Assembly: GCF_014202765.1 (NCBI RefSeq)
Contig: NZ_JACHHN010000006.1
Coordinates: 1 to 64,000 of the forward strand
Direction: 5' to 3'
From: Silvimonas terrae
Lineage (GTDB): Bacteria > Pseudomonadota > Gammaproteobacteria > Burkholderiales > Chitinibacteraceae
DNA length: 64,000 nt
In this document: positions 31,255-39,985 of the stretch, in pieces
How positions within the stretch are numbered: position 1 is the first letter of the stretch
Layout: each line of letters starts with the position of its first letter
The notes under the pieces: model-generated
Database searches by the model: none
What the model was told of the DNA's origin: nothing
The model's input: only the letters and a program-made list of their open reading frames with translations
Made by a program: the position numbers and the translations under genes

Positions 31255-32037
31255 ATGCTGCGCTGGTTGGTTTTGCTTTGCGGGTTCTGCGCAACGTGTG
31301 CGGCAGCCGCGCCCTGCGCCAATGAAGATTTTCAGCATCAGGTGACGGGTGCGGACCAGTGTCTGGTCCTGGCCAGTTATGGCGTGACCGACGCGCCGCA
31401 GGTGCTGCTGGTGTGGTTGCATGGCGATACGCCCGCGCGGGACGAAGCGGTTTACCTCTTTCCGATGGCGCGGGCGGTGGCGGAGCAGTTTGCTGCGCAA
31501 AAGGTGCTGAGTGTGGCGCTGGTCCGGCCAGGCTATGCCGACGACAAAGGTCATCGTTCGGACGGCGACAATCACTGGCACCAGGACCTATACACCCGGC
31601 AAAATATGCAGATTGTCGGCGGCGCCATCGACCGCCTCAAACAGCACTACCACCCGCAGCGGGTGATCCTGATTGGTCACTCGGGCGGTGCGGCCACTGC
31701 GGCGCTGCTGGCCGGCATGATGCCAGGGCTGGCCGACGCCGATATCCTGGTGTCCTGCCCCTGTGATCTCGCGGCGTGGCCGCTGGGCCATGACTGGCGT
31801 GCCAGCGAAAACCCCATGCGCTGGGCCGATCAGGTCCAGCCCCCGCTCAAGGTGTTTGCCCTGACCGGCACGGCGGATGACAATACGGGCGCTGCACTGG
31901 CGCAGGCTTACGTGGCGCGCTTGCAGCAACATGGCGTGGATGCGCGGTTTATTCCGATACCCAACGCCAGCCACAACAGCGCAATACGCTCGCTCCAGGT
32001 GATGCAAACGCTCACCGCCCTGCTGACTGCACCCTGA
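31255..32037 (+). CDS. Exported alpha/beta hydrolase
   Basis: 260-residue protein with an N-terminal signal peptide (about 1-19, ending AAAAPCAN) and an alpha/beta hydrolase core. It has WLHGDTP as oxyanion region, nucleophile Ser143 in GHSGGAA, and a candidate His in NASHNSA near the C-terminus. ATG at 31255 with AGGAAGA upstream; a further upstream ATG would disrupt the signal peptide. Substrate unknown (esterase or peptidase-like). Confidence 0.75.
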   Translation: MLRWLVLLCGFCATCAAAAPCANEDFQHQVTGADQCLVLASYGVTDAPQVLLVWLHGDTPARDEAVYLFPMARAVAEQFAAQKVLSVALVRPGYADDKGHRSDGDNHWHQDLYTRQNMQIVGGAIDRLKQHYHPQRVILIGHSGGAATAALLAGMMPGLADADILVSCPCDLAAWPLGHDWRASENPMRWADQVQPPLKVFALTGTADDNTGAALAQAYVARLQQHGVDARFIPIPNASHNSAIRSLQVMQTLTALLTAP

Positions 32038-32097
32038 TGCTGGCCGGGCAAGAGTCGGACCATTATCATGGCGCATCCCCTCTGACTGAGACCCATC

Positions 32098-32457
32098 ATG
32101 TCCAACGCCGATATCCAGCGCCTGCGCCCGACTGCGCAATGGTCTGACGCCACTGCTTTTAACGGCATCATCCACTTTGTAGAAGTCCCGGAAAGTGGCA
32201 AAACCTTTGCCGAACAGACCGTGGCCCTGCTGGCCCAGGCCCAACGCACGCTGGCGGCCATGAATTCGGATAAAAGCCGCGTGTTGATGGCGATGATCTA
32301 CTTGCCTGATCTGGCCAACCGCGCTGAGTTCAACAAGATCTGGCAAGCGTGGTTGCCGGAGGGGTCCGCGCCGTCACGGGCGTGTGTGAAGGCTGAATTG
32401 GCCTCGCCGGATGATTTGCTGGAGATTGTGTTTACGGCGGCGGCGCGGCAGGGGTGA
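32098..32457 (+). CDS. RidA family protein
   Basis: 119-residue YjgF/YER057c/UK114 (RidA) fold protein. The block FNGIIHFVEVPESGKTFAEQTVALLAQAQRTLAAMNSDK and the C-terminal ACVKAELASPDDLLEIV are typical. Family members hydrolyse reactive enamine/imine intermediates or act as related deaminases; the RidA arginine is conserved in SRACVKAEL. It is probably a single gene. Confidence 0.85.
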   Translation: MSNADIQRLRPTAQWSDATAFNGIIHFVEVPESGKTFAEQTVALLAQAQRTLAAMNSDKSRVLMAMIYLPDLANRAEFNKIWQAWLPEGSAPSRACVKAELASPDDLLEIVFTAAARQG

Positions 32458-32561
32458 TGTGGGGTGAGTAAAATGGCGAACTTGCGCCGCCATTCACCAA
32501 ACAGGCTGGCCGGGGCGTCGGTAGTGGGCGTATAGGCGCGGCGTCTTGCACCCAAATGGCT

Positions 32562-32589
32562 CGTCATTCCGGCGAAAGCCGGAATCCAG
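32562..32589 (+). repeat. Short palindromic repeat, CGTCATTCC family
   Basis: CGTCATTCCGGC, loop, GCCGGAATCCAG. It is the left member of a repeat cluster that fills 32458-33059, where no gene is supported. Confidence 0.85.
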
Positions 32590-32687
32590 GCGTAAACATG
32601 TGTGCCTCAGGCACTGAAAATGGTTTGCCAGGGTAAGCGGTGCAGGGGGATGCGGAGCCTTGGCGACAATCCACCCGCCGCAGCGGT

Positions 32688-32722
32688 GTAGGGTGGATTC
32701 GGAGCGATAGCGACAATCCACC
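32688..32722 (+). repeat. Short palindromic repeat, GTAGGGTGGATT family
   Basis: 35-bp element from GTAGGGTGGATT to AATCCACC with a GGAGCGATAGCGA core. Identical copies are at 38290 and 53220, and a shortened one at 61270. It lies about 25 bp before long repeat copy C. A decayed relative is at about 32640-32676. Confidence 0.85.
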
Positions 32723-32748
32723 TTCATTGTCGTAAAACCCGAACCCTT

Positions 32749-33008
32749 GTTAGCGCCTTTGGCGCGAGTTTGAAAGGCATTTTGATACCGGCGGTGGCCG
32801 GAGCACGTTACTTTCTTTGCTTCGCCAAAGAAAGTAACCAAAGAAAGGCGACCCCTGCGACAGCGCCCACTACGTGGGTTCCCTGCGCTTCTCACAAGGC
32901 GCGGCTGGCTGCGGGAACTCGGCCTGCGGCCTCAAACACCCCTCCGCCGAAACCCCGCACCTTGCTGCGATGCTCGGCGCTGCCGGAGGGGAGGTACGTC
33001 AAAAGCAA
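32749..33008 (+). repeat. Structured long repeat, copy C
   Basis: Full-length copy. Stems: GCGCC/GGCGC (32753-32765), CCGGC-GGTG-GCCGG (32788-32801), GTTACTTTCTTTG/CAAAGAAAGTAAC (32807-32838), CCCAC-TAC-GTGGG, long-range AAGGCGCGG (32896-32904) with CCGCACCTT (32955-32963; one mismatch), GCCTGCGGC hairpin. It ends GGAGGGGAGG then CAAAAGCAAC repeated. It sits just past the fba stop codon. Confidence 0.85.
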
Positions 33009-33059
33009 CATCAAAAGCAACCCCAACCCCACAAATCATCCGCGTGCTTGTTTTCCTGG

Positions 33060-34124
33060 CTACTTCACCCGCGCATGCAACTCCCCGATCGCATAGCGGT
33101 GTGCCATCTTGTCCAGGCTCACAGGCTTGAGCTTCGCCGCTTGCCCGGCAGCGCCAAACGCTTCAAAACGGGCGATACATACACTGCGCATGGCATCGAC
33201 CGATTGTTTCAGGTACTTGCGCGGGTCGAACTCGGCCGGGTTCTGGCCAAAGGCGCGGCGGATAGCACCCGTGGCGGCCAGGCGCAGGTCGGTATCAATG
33301 TTGACCTTGCGTACCCCATAGCGGATACCTTCCACAATTTCGGCCACTGGCACGCCCCAGGTTTCCGGGATTTCACCGCCATACTCGTTAATGAGTTTGA
33401 GCCACTCTTGCGGCACGGATGAACTGCCGTGCATGACCAGGTGCGTGTTGGGCAAACGGGCGTGGATTTGCCGGATGCGCTCAATGGCCAGTGTCTCTCC
33501 GGTCGGTGGTTGGGAAAACTTGTAGGCACCGTGGCTGGTGCCAATGGCAATGGCCAGGGCGTCAACCTCAGTGGCCTCTACAAAGTGTGCGGCTTCTTCC
33601 GGGTCGGTCAGCATCTGGCTGTGATCCAGTTTACCCACCGCCCCCACGCCATCTTCCTCGCCGGCCATACCGGTTTCCAGGCTCCCCAGCACGCCCAGTT
33701 CGCCCTCAACCGAAACCCCGCAGGCGTGCGCGAAGGCGACCACCTGGCGCGTGGTACTGACGTTGTAGTCGTAACTGGTGGGGGTTTTGCCGTCCTCGCT
33801 GAGCGAGCCGTCCATCATCACCGACGAAAATCCAAGCTGGATGGCGCGCTGGCAGATGGCCGGGCTGGTGCCGTGATCCTGATGCATCACCAAGGGCAAA
33901 TGAGGAAATTCTTCCAGCGCGGCCAGCATCAGATGCCGCAAAAATGGCGCCCCGGCATAGGCGCGGGCCCCGGCGGAGGCCTGCACAATCACCGGGCTAC
34001 CGGTGCGATCGGCCGCCTCCATGATCGCCCGCATCTGTTCCAGGTTATTGACGTTGAACGCAGGTACGCCGTAGCCGTGTTCGGCGGCGTGATCCAGTAA
34101 CTGGCGTAGTGAGACCAGAGCCAT
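33060..34124 (-). CDS. fba: Fructose-bisphosphate aldolase, class II (Calvin subtype)
   Basis: 354-residue zinc aldolase interconverting fructose-1,6-bisphosphate with glyceraldehyde-3-phosphate and dihydroxyacetone phosphate. The zinc/catalytic motif is HQDHGTS (His81, Asp83, His84), with GSLETG and [10 protein letters not shown] further on. The sequence is of the cbb/Calvin subtype. It lies 14 bp after fbp in the glpD-tpiA-fbp-fba order, so the set runs from glycerol-3-phosphate towards hexose phosphate. Confidence 0.95.
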   Translation of the reverse strand: MALVSLRQLLDHAAEHGYGVPAFNVNNLEQMRAIMEAADRTGSPVIVQASAGARAYAGAPFLRHLMLAALEEFPHLPLVMHQDHGTSPAICQRAIQLGFSSVMMDGSLSEDGKTPTSYDYNVSTTRQVVAFAHACGVSVEGELGVLGSLETGMAGEEDGVGAVGKLDHSQMLTDPEEAAHFVEATEVDALAIAIGTSHGAYKFSQPPTGETLAIERIRQIHARLPNTHLVMHGSSSVPQEWLKLINEYGGEIPETWGVPVAEIVEGIRYGVRKVNIDTDLRLAATGAIRRAFGQNPAEFDPRKYLKQSVDAMRSVCIARFEAFGAAGQAAKLKPVSLDKMAHRYAIGELHARVK

Positions 34125-34138
34125 CGTGTTCTCCGCCC

Positions 34139-35224
34139 TCAGGGGGCTGGGGCTTCAAGGTGGTATTGCACCAGGCGTTCAACCTCGTTGCGCGATCCCA
34201 TGATCACCGCTACCCGTTGATGCAATGCTTGCGGCTGAACCTGCATGATGGGCTCGCGGCCGGTGCTGGCGGCGCCGCCGGCTTGCTCCACGATGAAAGA
34301 CATCGGGTTGGCCTCGTACATCAGCCGCAATTTGCCGGGTCGGGTCGGGTCCCGGTTGTCCTTGGGGTAGAGAAACACCCCACCGCGGATCAGGATGCGA
34401 TGGATTTCCGCCACCATCGAGGCCACCCAGCGCATGTTGAACGCTTCGCCCCGCGGGCCGTTTACGCCTGCCAGGCACTCGTCGATATAGCGGATCACCG
34501 GGGCTTCCCACATGCGGGCGTTGGAGGCGTTGATGGCAAACTCCCGCGTATCCGGGTGAATGGTCAGGTGGGGATGGGTCAGGATGAATTCACCGGTTTC
34601 TTCATCCAGCGTAAAACCGTTGACGCCGTGACCGGTGGTGACGACCAGCATGGTCGCCGGGCCGTAGAGTGCATAACCGGCCGCCACTTGCATGACGCCG
34701 GGCTGCAGAAAGTCGGCGTCTTCCACTTCGCCTTCGCTATGCGGGCGCTCCAGCACAGAGAAAATACTGCCGACAGAGACGTTCACATCCAGGTTGGATG
34801 AGCCATCCAGGGGGTCGAACACCAGCAGATAGCGCCCTTGCCGGTATTGCGTGGGAATCCGGTAGATATCGGCCATTTCTTCCGAGGCCATGGCCGCCAC
34901 CTGACCGCCCCATTCGGTCCAGCGTATCATTAACTCGTTGGCGATCAGGTCCAGCTTTTGCTGGTTCTCGCCCTGGATATTGTCGGTGCCGGTGTTGCCC
35001 ATGGCATCTGACAACGGCCCGCGTGCCACGGCGGCGCTGATCACTTTACAGGCCGTCGCCACCTGGCCCAGCAATACCCCCAGATCGGTTTGTGGGGATA
35101 CGGCAAACTCGCCGGTGTTGAACTCGGAAAAGCTGGTGCCCATATGCGGTTTGCCCGGCGCGCTGCCGGCGGCAGGCCCGGTCGGGGCTGGGGCTTGATC
35201 GGCCAGTACGGTACGGTGTGCCAT
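34139..35224 (-). CDS. fbp: Fructose-1,6-bisphosphatase class 1
   Basis: 361-residue sugar phosphatase, the irreversible gluconeogenic step. The metal/phosphate motif DPLDGSSN is at 137-144, after MASEEM. The C-terminal [15 protein letters not shown] block is typical. An extra N-terminal Ala/Pro-rich stretch (10-30) precedes the core. ATG at 35224 with GGAG upstream. It is 62 bp after tpiA. Confidence 0.95.
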   Translation of the reverse strand: MAHRTVLADQAPAPTGPAAGSAPGKPHMGTSFSEFNTGEFAVSPQTDLGVLLGQVATACKVISAAVARGPLSDAMGNTGTDNIQGENQQKLDLIANELMIRWTEWGGQVAAMASEEMADIYRIPTQYRQGRYLLVFDPLDGSSNLDVNVSVGSIFSVLERPHSEGEVEDADFLQPGVMQVAAGYALYGPATMLVVTTGHGVNGFTLDEETGEFILTHPHLTIHPDTREFAINASNARMWEAPVIRYIDECLAGVNGPRGEAFNMRWVASMVAEIHRILIRGGVFLYPKDNRDPTRPGKLRLMYEANPMSFIVEQAGGAASTGREPIMQVQPQALHQRVAVIMGSRNEVERLVQYHLEAPAP

Positions 35225-35286
35225 GCGTTTACTCCGTTGCCTGATCGCCGTGCGCACGCTGCGTTGCGCCCGCGGATGCCAGCCCG

Positions 35287-36087
35287 TCAAGCCAGGGCGG
35301 CGGTATAAATCTGCATCAGTGCATCACTTTGCAGCGAAGCACTGCCAACCAGCGCGCCATCGACATCGGGCAGCGCAAACAGGTTGGCCGCATTGCTGGC
35401 GTTTACGCTGCCACCATACAACACGGTCATGTTGTTACCCGCCACCGGGTCGCGCGCGGCAAAGCGGCTGCGAATAAAGCGGTGGGCGGCCTCTATCGTC
35501 TCGGGCCGTGCGGCCACGCCGGTGCCGATGGCCCAGACTGGCTCGTAAGCAATGATCAACCCGCGCCAGCCAGACAATGCCAGGAGTGTGCCCAACTGGT
35601 GTTGCAAAATGGCTTCGGTCTGCCCGGTCTGGTGCTCTATCCAGCTTTCTCCCACGCAGACAATCGGTACGACATGGGCTTCAAGGCAGGCTTGTGCCTT
35701 GGCGGCGACCAGATGGTCACTTTCATGATAGTGCCGCCGCCGCTCAGAGTGCCCGACAATGGCGTAACGGCAGCCCAGATCGGCCAGCATGCCGGCAGAC
35801 CATTCCCCGGTGAGCGCGCCACCGTGGGCATCGGCCACGTTCTGCGCGCAGCACTGCACTTGCGAACCTGTGGCCAGCCGGGTGACTTCGCCCAGATACG
35901 GCGCGGGCGGGCACAGCACCAGCGCCGCAGCGGGGTGGGCAATGCTGGCCATGGCGGGCACCATTTCCCGGCACAAGGCCAGACTGCCGTGCATTTTCCA
36001 GTTGCCCACCACCATGCGCACACGCACTGGCAAGTCCTCGGCGGGCCTCGTCAGGGGTGCGGGCTGGGTGCGGGCAAACAGGCTCAT
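35287..36087 (-). CDS. tpiA: Triosephosphate isomerase
   Basis: 266-residue TIM-barrel enzyme interconverting DHAP and glyceraldehyde-3-phosphate. Active-site residues are present: Lys31 in NWKMH, His113 in VGHSERR, Glu182 in [11 protein letters not shown], and the phosphate loop YGGSVNASN. The ATG at 36087 overlaps the glpD stop by 4 bp; a start at MVVGNWK 24 codons later would be closer to the family norm. Translational coupling to glpD ties DHAP production to its isomerisation. Confidence 0.94.
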   Translation of the reverse strand: MSLFARTQPAPLTRPAEDLPVRVRMVVGNWKMHGSLALCREMVPAMASIAHPAAALVLCPPAPYLGEVTRLATGSQVQCCAQNVADAHGGALTGEWSAGMLADLGCRYAIVGHSERRRHYHESDHLVAAKAQACLEAHVVPIVCVGESWIEHQTGQTEAILQHQLGTLLALSGWRGLIIAYEPVWAIGTGVAARPETIEAAHRFIRSRFAARDPVAGNNMTVLYGGSVNASNAANLFALPDVDGALVGSASLQSDALMQIYTAALA

Positions 36088-37637
36088 GGTGCAGAGACCG
36101 CATGGGCCGGGGCCGCAACGGGTCGGCGGTATGTCGCCAGCCAGCGTGTCAGCGTGGCCTCGGCACCAGGGCCGGCATGCAGTTTGAGTTTGCTGCGCCG
36201 CCAGAGGATATCTTCCGCCGTTTGCGCCCATTCCACTTCCACCAGATAGCGCGCCTCCAGTTCATACAATCCGGGCACGATGCATTCGCCCAGGTCTGCC
36301 AAAGAGCGTGCCTGCCCCAACAGCGTGTGAATGCGTGTGCCGTAGGCGTGGGCATAGCGCTTGAGCAGGCTGGCCGGTAGCCACGGATATTGCCGGGCCA
36401 GACGGCTGTGAAAGGCCGGGAAATCCGCTTTCGGGATATCTCCCCCTGGCAGCGGCGCATTGCCGGTCCAGGTGGGTCGATACCGGCCCAGGCGTGGGCT
36501 GATCATGTCGACGACTTGCTCGGCCAGTTTGCGGTAGGTGGTGATCTTGCCGCCAAACACGGACACCAGCGGCGGGCCTTTTTCATCCAGCTCCAGCGTG
36601 TAGTCGCGTGGCACCGCCTGGGCACTGCTGGTCTGGTCTTTGACCAGCGGTCGCACGCCAGACATGGTCGCCAGCACGTCTGCCGGGCCGATCTGCCGGG
36701 CAAAATAGCGGTTCACCATCCGGCACAGATAGTCTGTTTCCCCGTCGTCAATCTGCACCTGACCCGGATTGCCCCGGAAATCGACATCAGTGGTGCCAAT
36801 CAGGGTGTAGTCATCTTCATATGGAATGGCAAAGATGATGCGGTTGTCCGGGTTCTGGAACAGGTACGCATAAGGGTGATCGAACAGCTTGCGCACAATG
36901 ATATGGCTGCCTTTGACCAGTCGCACGGAATGGCGCGGCGTGACGTCCAGCACGTCACCCAGCAGCCGGTTGACCCACGGCCCCGCTGCGTTGACCACGC
37001 CGCGCGCAAACACAATCTGGTTCTGGCCATCTGGCGTGCGCAAGGTCATCCGCCAGGATGAATGTTCTCTGGCTGCCGCCACCAGCGGCGTGCGGGTCAG
37101 GATGGTAGCGCCGTGTTCAGCGGCATCCAGCGCGTTGAGCACCACCAGGCGTGCGTCTTGTACGCGGCCATCCGAAAACACAAAGCCGCGCTGGAACCCG
37201 GGTCGCAACGCGGTGCCACAGGCGTGGGTGGTCAGGTCGATGGCTTCTGCGCTTTGCAGCACCTTGCGCCGGGCCAGATGGTCATACAGAAACAGACCCA
37301 GCCGGATCATCCACACCGGGCGTTGATCCGGTGCGTGGGGCATGACAAAACGCAGGGGCGAGATAATGTGCGGGGCTGAGCGTAACAAGACTTCCCGTTC
37401 TTGCAGTGCCTTGCGCACCAGCCCGAACTGATGATGCTCCAGGTAACGCAGCCCGCCATGAATCAGTTTGGTACTGGCCGAGGAGGTATGCGCAGCCAGG
37501 TCGTCCTGTTCGCACAGCAGTACCGACATGCCACGGCCAGCGGCATCACGGGCAATACCGGCACCGTTGATGCCGCCCCCGATGACCAGCAAGTCATAAA
37601 TCAGCTTATCCAAGGGCGCACCTTGTCGCGGGTTCAT
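36084..37637 (-). CDS. glpD: Aerobic glycerol-3-phosphate dehydrogenase
   Basis: 517-residue membrane-associated FAD enzyme oxidising glycerol-3-phosphate to DHAP and reducing quinone. The FAD-binding GGGINGAG is at 20-27, followed by SSASTKLIHGGLRYLE and FGGKITTYRKLAE. ATG at 37637 with AGG upstream; 30 upstream codons could be read but are not family-like. It is first gene of the glpD-tpiA-fbp-fba run. glpF and a glpR-type regulator are not nearby. Confidence 0.95.
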   Translation of the reverse strand: MNPRQGAPLDKLIYDLLVIGGGINGAGIARDAAGRGMSVLLCEQDDLAAHTSSASTKLIHGGLRYLEHHQFGLVRKALQEREVLLRSAPHIISPLRFVMPHAPDQRPVWMIRLGLFLYDHLARRKVLQSAEAIDLTTHACGTALRPGFQRGFVFSDGRVQDARLVVLNALDAAEHGATILTRTPLVAAAREHSSWRMTLRTPDGQNQIVFARGVVNAAGPWVNRLLGDVLDVTPRHSVRLVKGSHIIVRKLFDHPYAYLFQNPDNRIIFAIPYEDDYTLIGTTDVDFRGNPGQVQIDDGETDYLCRMVNRYFARQIGPADVLATMSGVRPLVKDQTSSAQAVPRDYTLELDEKGPPLVSVFGGKITTYRKLAEQVVDMISPRLGRYRPTWTGNAPLPGGDIPKADFPAFHSRLARQYPWLPASLLKRYAHAYGTRIHTLLGQARSLADLGECIVPGLYELEARYLVEVEWAQTAEDILWRRSKLKLHAGPGAEATLTRWLATYRRPVAAPAHAVSAP

Positions 37638-37901
37638 GAGACCTGGGCGGCTGCGCGTCAGATACCTTGCCGATGATGCTGTGCGCGATCTGGCCAGCCG
37701 CTCACGTTCTTTGTTTTGTGAACTCAACCTATGAATTCAGGCTAGGCGTAAAAGCGGTCGTGAACAATATTTGGTAGTGCGAGTGGCGGGGAGGGTGTGG
37801 GGTGGGTGCAACGGGGTGAAATGACAGGGCTTTGCCCTGGTGGGCCGGGCTGTTTGCAACTGGCGTTGGCGGGGGAGGAGGGGATTGGCGTCCCACTGAC
37901 T

Positions 37902-37929
37902 CGTCATTCCTGCGAAAGCAGGAATCCAG
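37902..37929 (+). repeat. Short palindromic repeat, CGTCATTCC family
   Basis: CGTCATTCCTGC, loop, GCAGGAATCCAG: the inner pair is changed to T/A compared with other copies, keeping pairing. It belongs to the repeat cluster filling 37638-38367, where no gene is supported. Confidence 0.85.
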
Positions 37930-37982
37930 CTGGCCGCCGCAGGTGGCCTTTGCTGGCGGTGGCTGAAAAACCTTGAGTACCT

Positions 37983-38230
37983 GTTAGCGCCTTCGGCGCG
38001 GTGTTTACATACCCGCGGTGGCGGGAGCACGTTACTTTTCTTTGCTTCGCCAAAGAACAGTAACCAAAAGAAAGGCGACCCTGCGACAGCGCCCTTCGGG
38101 TTCCCTGCGCTTCTCGCAAAGTCCGGCTGGCTCCAGGGAACTCGCCCTACGGGCTCAGACACCCTTACGCCGAAACCCCGGACTTTGCTGCGATGCTCGG
38201 CGCTGCCGGAGGGGAGGCAAGTCAAAAGCA
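37983..38230 (+). repeat. Structured long repeat, copy D
   Basis: Full-length copy. CCCGC-GGTG-GCGGG (38012-38025), GTTACTTTTCTTTG hairpin, CCC-TTC-GGG, long-range AAAGTCCGG (38118-38126) with CCGGACTTT (38178-38186; perfect), CCCTACGGG hairpin, end GGAGGGGAGG, tail CAAAAGCAACCCCAAC. It lies between glpK and glpD. Confidence 0.85.
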
Positions 38231-38258
38231 ACCCCAACGGCATGCACCCCAACTACCC

Positions 38259-38286
38259 TGTCATTCCGGAGAACGCCGGAATCCAG
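38259..38286 (+). repeat. Short palindromic repeat, CGTCATTCC family (variant)
   Basis: TGTCATTCCGG to CCGGAATCCAG, 3 bp before the GTAGGGTGGATT element. Confidence 0.75.
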
Positions 38287-38289
38287 CTC

Positions 38290-38324
38290 GTAGGGTGGAT
38301 TCGGAGCGATAGCGACAATCCACC
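38290..38324 (+). repeat. Short palindromic repeat, GTAGGGTGGATT family
   Basis: Identical in sequence to the copies at 32688 and 53220. It lies about 45 bp beyond the glpK stop codon. Confidence 0.85.
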
Positions 38325-38367
38325 ATCGCTCCAGTGAACAGCAGCCCGAATCCTGGCCGAGCCAGAA

Positions 38368-39864
38368 CTAATCATCCGCCCACGCAATACTCGCCCGCAC
38401 CGCCCGTTGCCACCCCGCCACGCGCCGGGCGACGTCGTCTGCTGGCATGGCCGGCGCAAACCGGTGTTCCAGCTGCCACTGGCCCGCCACGTCGCTCAGA
38501 TCATGCCAGTACCCCACCGCCAGCCCGGCCAGATACGCGGCCCCCAGCGCGGTGGTTTCGGTAATGCGCGGGCGCACGACATCAATGCCCAGGATGTCTG
38601 CCTGAAATTGCAGCAACAGGTTATTCACCGTCGCGCCGCCGTCCACCCGTAGTTCCGGCATGGGCACGCCGGCGTCGGCTTCCATGGCGCGGACTACGTC
38701 GCGGGTTTGCCAGGCAATGCTTTCCAGCGCGGCGCGGGCGATGTGGCCGGCGCTGGTGCCCAGGGTGGCGCCAAACAGCGCGCCGCGGGCATCCTGGTTC
38801 CAGTGCGGTGCGCCCAGACCGGCAAAGGCGGGCACCAGATACAGACCGTCGGTATCCGGCACGCTGCGCGCCAGACTGTCGATTTCTGATGAGGTACGGA
38901 TCAGCCGCAGCCCATCGCGCAACCATTTCACCACCGCGCCACCGCTGAAAATGCTGCCTTCCAGCGCGTATTGCACCTTGCCGCCGACCTGCCAGGCCAC
39001 CGTGCTCAACAGATTATTGCGGGAGGTAATGGGCGCATCGCCCGTGTTCATCATCAGAAAACAGCCAGTGCCATAGGTGTTTTTGACCATGCCCGGCGTG
39101 GTGCATTGCTGGCCAAACAGGGCCGATTGCTGGTCTCCGGCAATCCCGGCGACCGGGATCGCACCGCCAAACAGGTTGTCTGCCGTGTGGCCATAGATTT
39201 CGCTGGATGAACCCGCGCGCGGCAGCATGCTGGCCGGAATCTCAAACAAGCGCAGCAAGTCTTCATCCCACGCCAGCGTGTTGATGTTGAACAGCATGGT
39301 GCGCGAAGCATTAGAGACATCCGTGACATGTACGCTGCCTTGCGTAAAGTGCCAGACCAGCCAGCTATCCACGGTGCCAAAGGCCAGCTTGCCGGCTTGC
39401 GCCCGCGCAAGCGCGCCGGGGACATTGTGTAAAATCCAGCGGATTTTGCTGGCAGAGAAATACGCGTCAATCGGCAGGCCGGTTTTCTCGCGGATCATCG
39501 CCTCGTGGCCGCTGTGCTTGAGTTCATCACAAAACGCAGCAGTGCGGCGGTCTTGCCAGACAATGGCGTTGTACACGGGCTGGCCAGTCTCGCGATCCCA
39601 CACGATGGTGGTTTCGCGCTGGTTGGTGATGCCAATGGCGGCGATATCCTTGCCGCTCAAGCCGGCGGACGCCACGGCCTCTGCCGCCACGCCCGCCTGG
39701 GTGCCCCAGATTTCTCGCGGGTCATGTTCCACCCAGCCCGGCTGCGGGTAGATCTGGCGGAATTCTTTCTGGGCCAGCGAGACGATATTGCCGGCGCGAT
39801 CAAACACGATGGCGCGGGAACTGGTGGTGCCTTGATCCAGCGCCAGGATGTAGCGGGATGACAT
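38368..39864 (-). CDS. glpK: Glycerol kinase
   Basis: 498-residue FGGY kinase phosphorylating glycerol to glycerol-3-phosphate, the substrate of Glp[10 protein letters not shown] at the N-terminus, the [13 protein letters not shown] signature region and [11 protein letters not shown] are typical. ATG at 39864 with AGGAG upstream; six upstream codons are not needed. It is separated from glpD by about 730 bp of repeats and probably has its own transcript. Confidence 0.96.
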   Translation of the reverse strand: MSSRYILALDQGTTSSRAIVFDRAGNIVSLAQKEFRQIYPQPGWVEHDPREIWGTQAGVAAEAVASAGLSGKDIAAIGITNQRETTIVWDRETGQPVYNAIVWQDRRTAAFCDELKHSGHEAMIREKTGLPIDAYFSASKIRWILHNVPGALARAQAGKLAFGTVDSWLVWHFTQGSVHVTDVSNASRTMLFNINTLAWDEDLLRLFEIPASMLPRAGSSSEIYGHTADNLFGGAIPVAGIAGDQQSALFGQQCTTPGMVKNTYGTGCFLMMNTGDAPITSRNNLLSTVAWQVGGKVQYALEGSIFSGGAVVKWLRDGLRLIRTSSEIDSLARSVPDTDGLYLVPAFAGLGAPHWNQDARGALFGATLGTSAGHIARAALESIAWQTRDVVRAMEADAGVPMPELRVDGGATVNNLLLQFQADILGIDVVRPRITETTALGAAYLAGLAVGYWHDLSDVAGQWQLEHRFAPAMPADDVARRVAGWQRAVRASIAWADD

Positions 39865-39985
39865 GTTGTTCTCCTGTGGCACGCACCACCGTCACGGGTG
39901 GGGCGTGGGACTGGAGCAATACTAGAGGCTGATGCCCGATTCGGCCAGATGTGCCGGTCACCGCCAGCACATCCCGCAACCGGAG

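Noticed and set aside
32494-33096. ORFs with a VTFFGEAKK-like or PPPKPRT...LRCSALPEG peptide that recur at every long repeat
   Set aside because: The peptide appears in different frames in different copies because of single-base indels; base pairing, not the frame, is conserved.
37638-37740. GlpR operator upstream of glpD (GTTC...GAAC)
   Set aside because: The half-sites are 10 bp apart rather than in the known GlpR arrangement, and no regulator gene is near.
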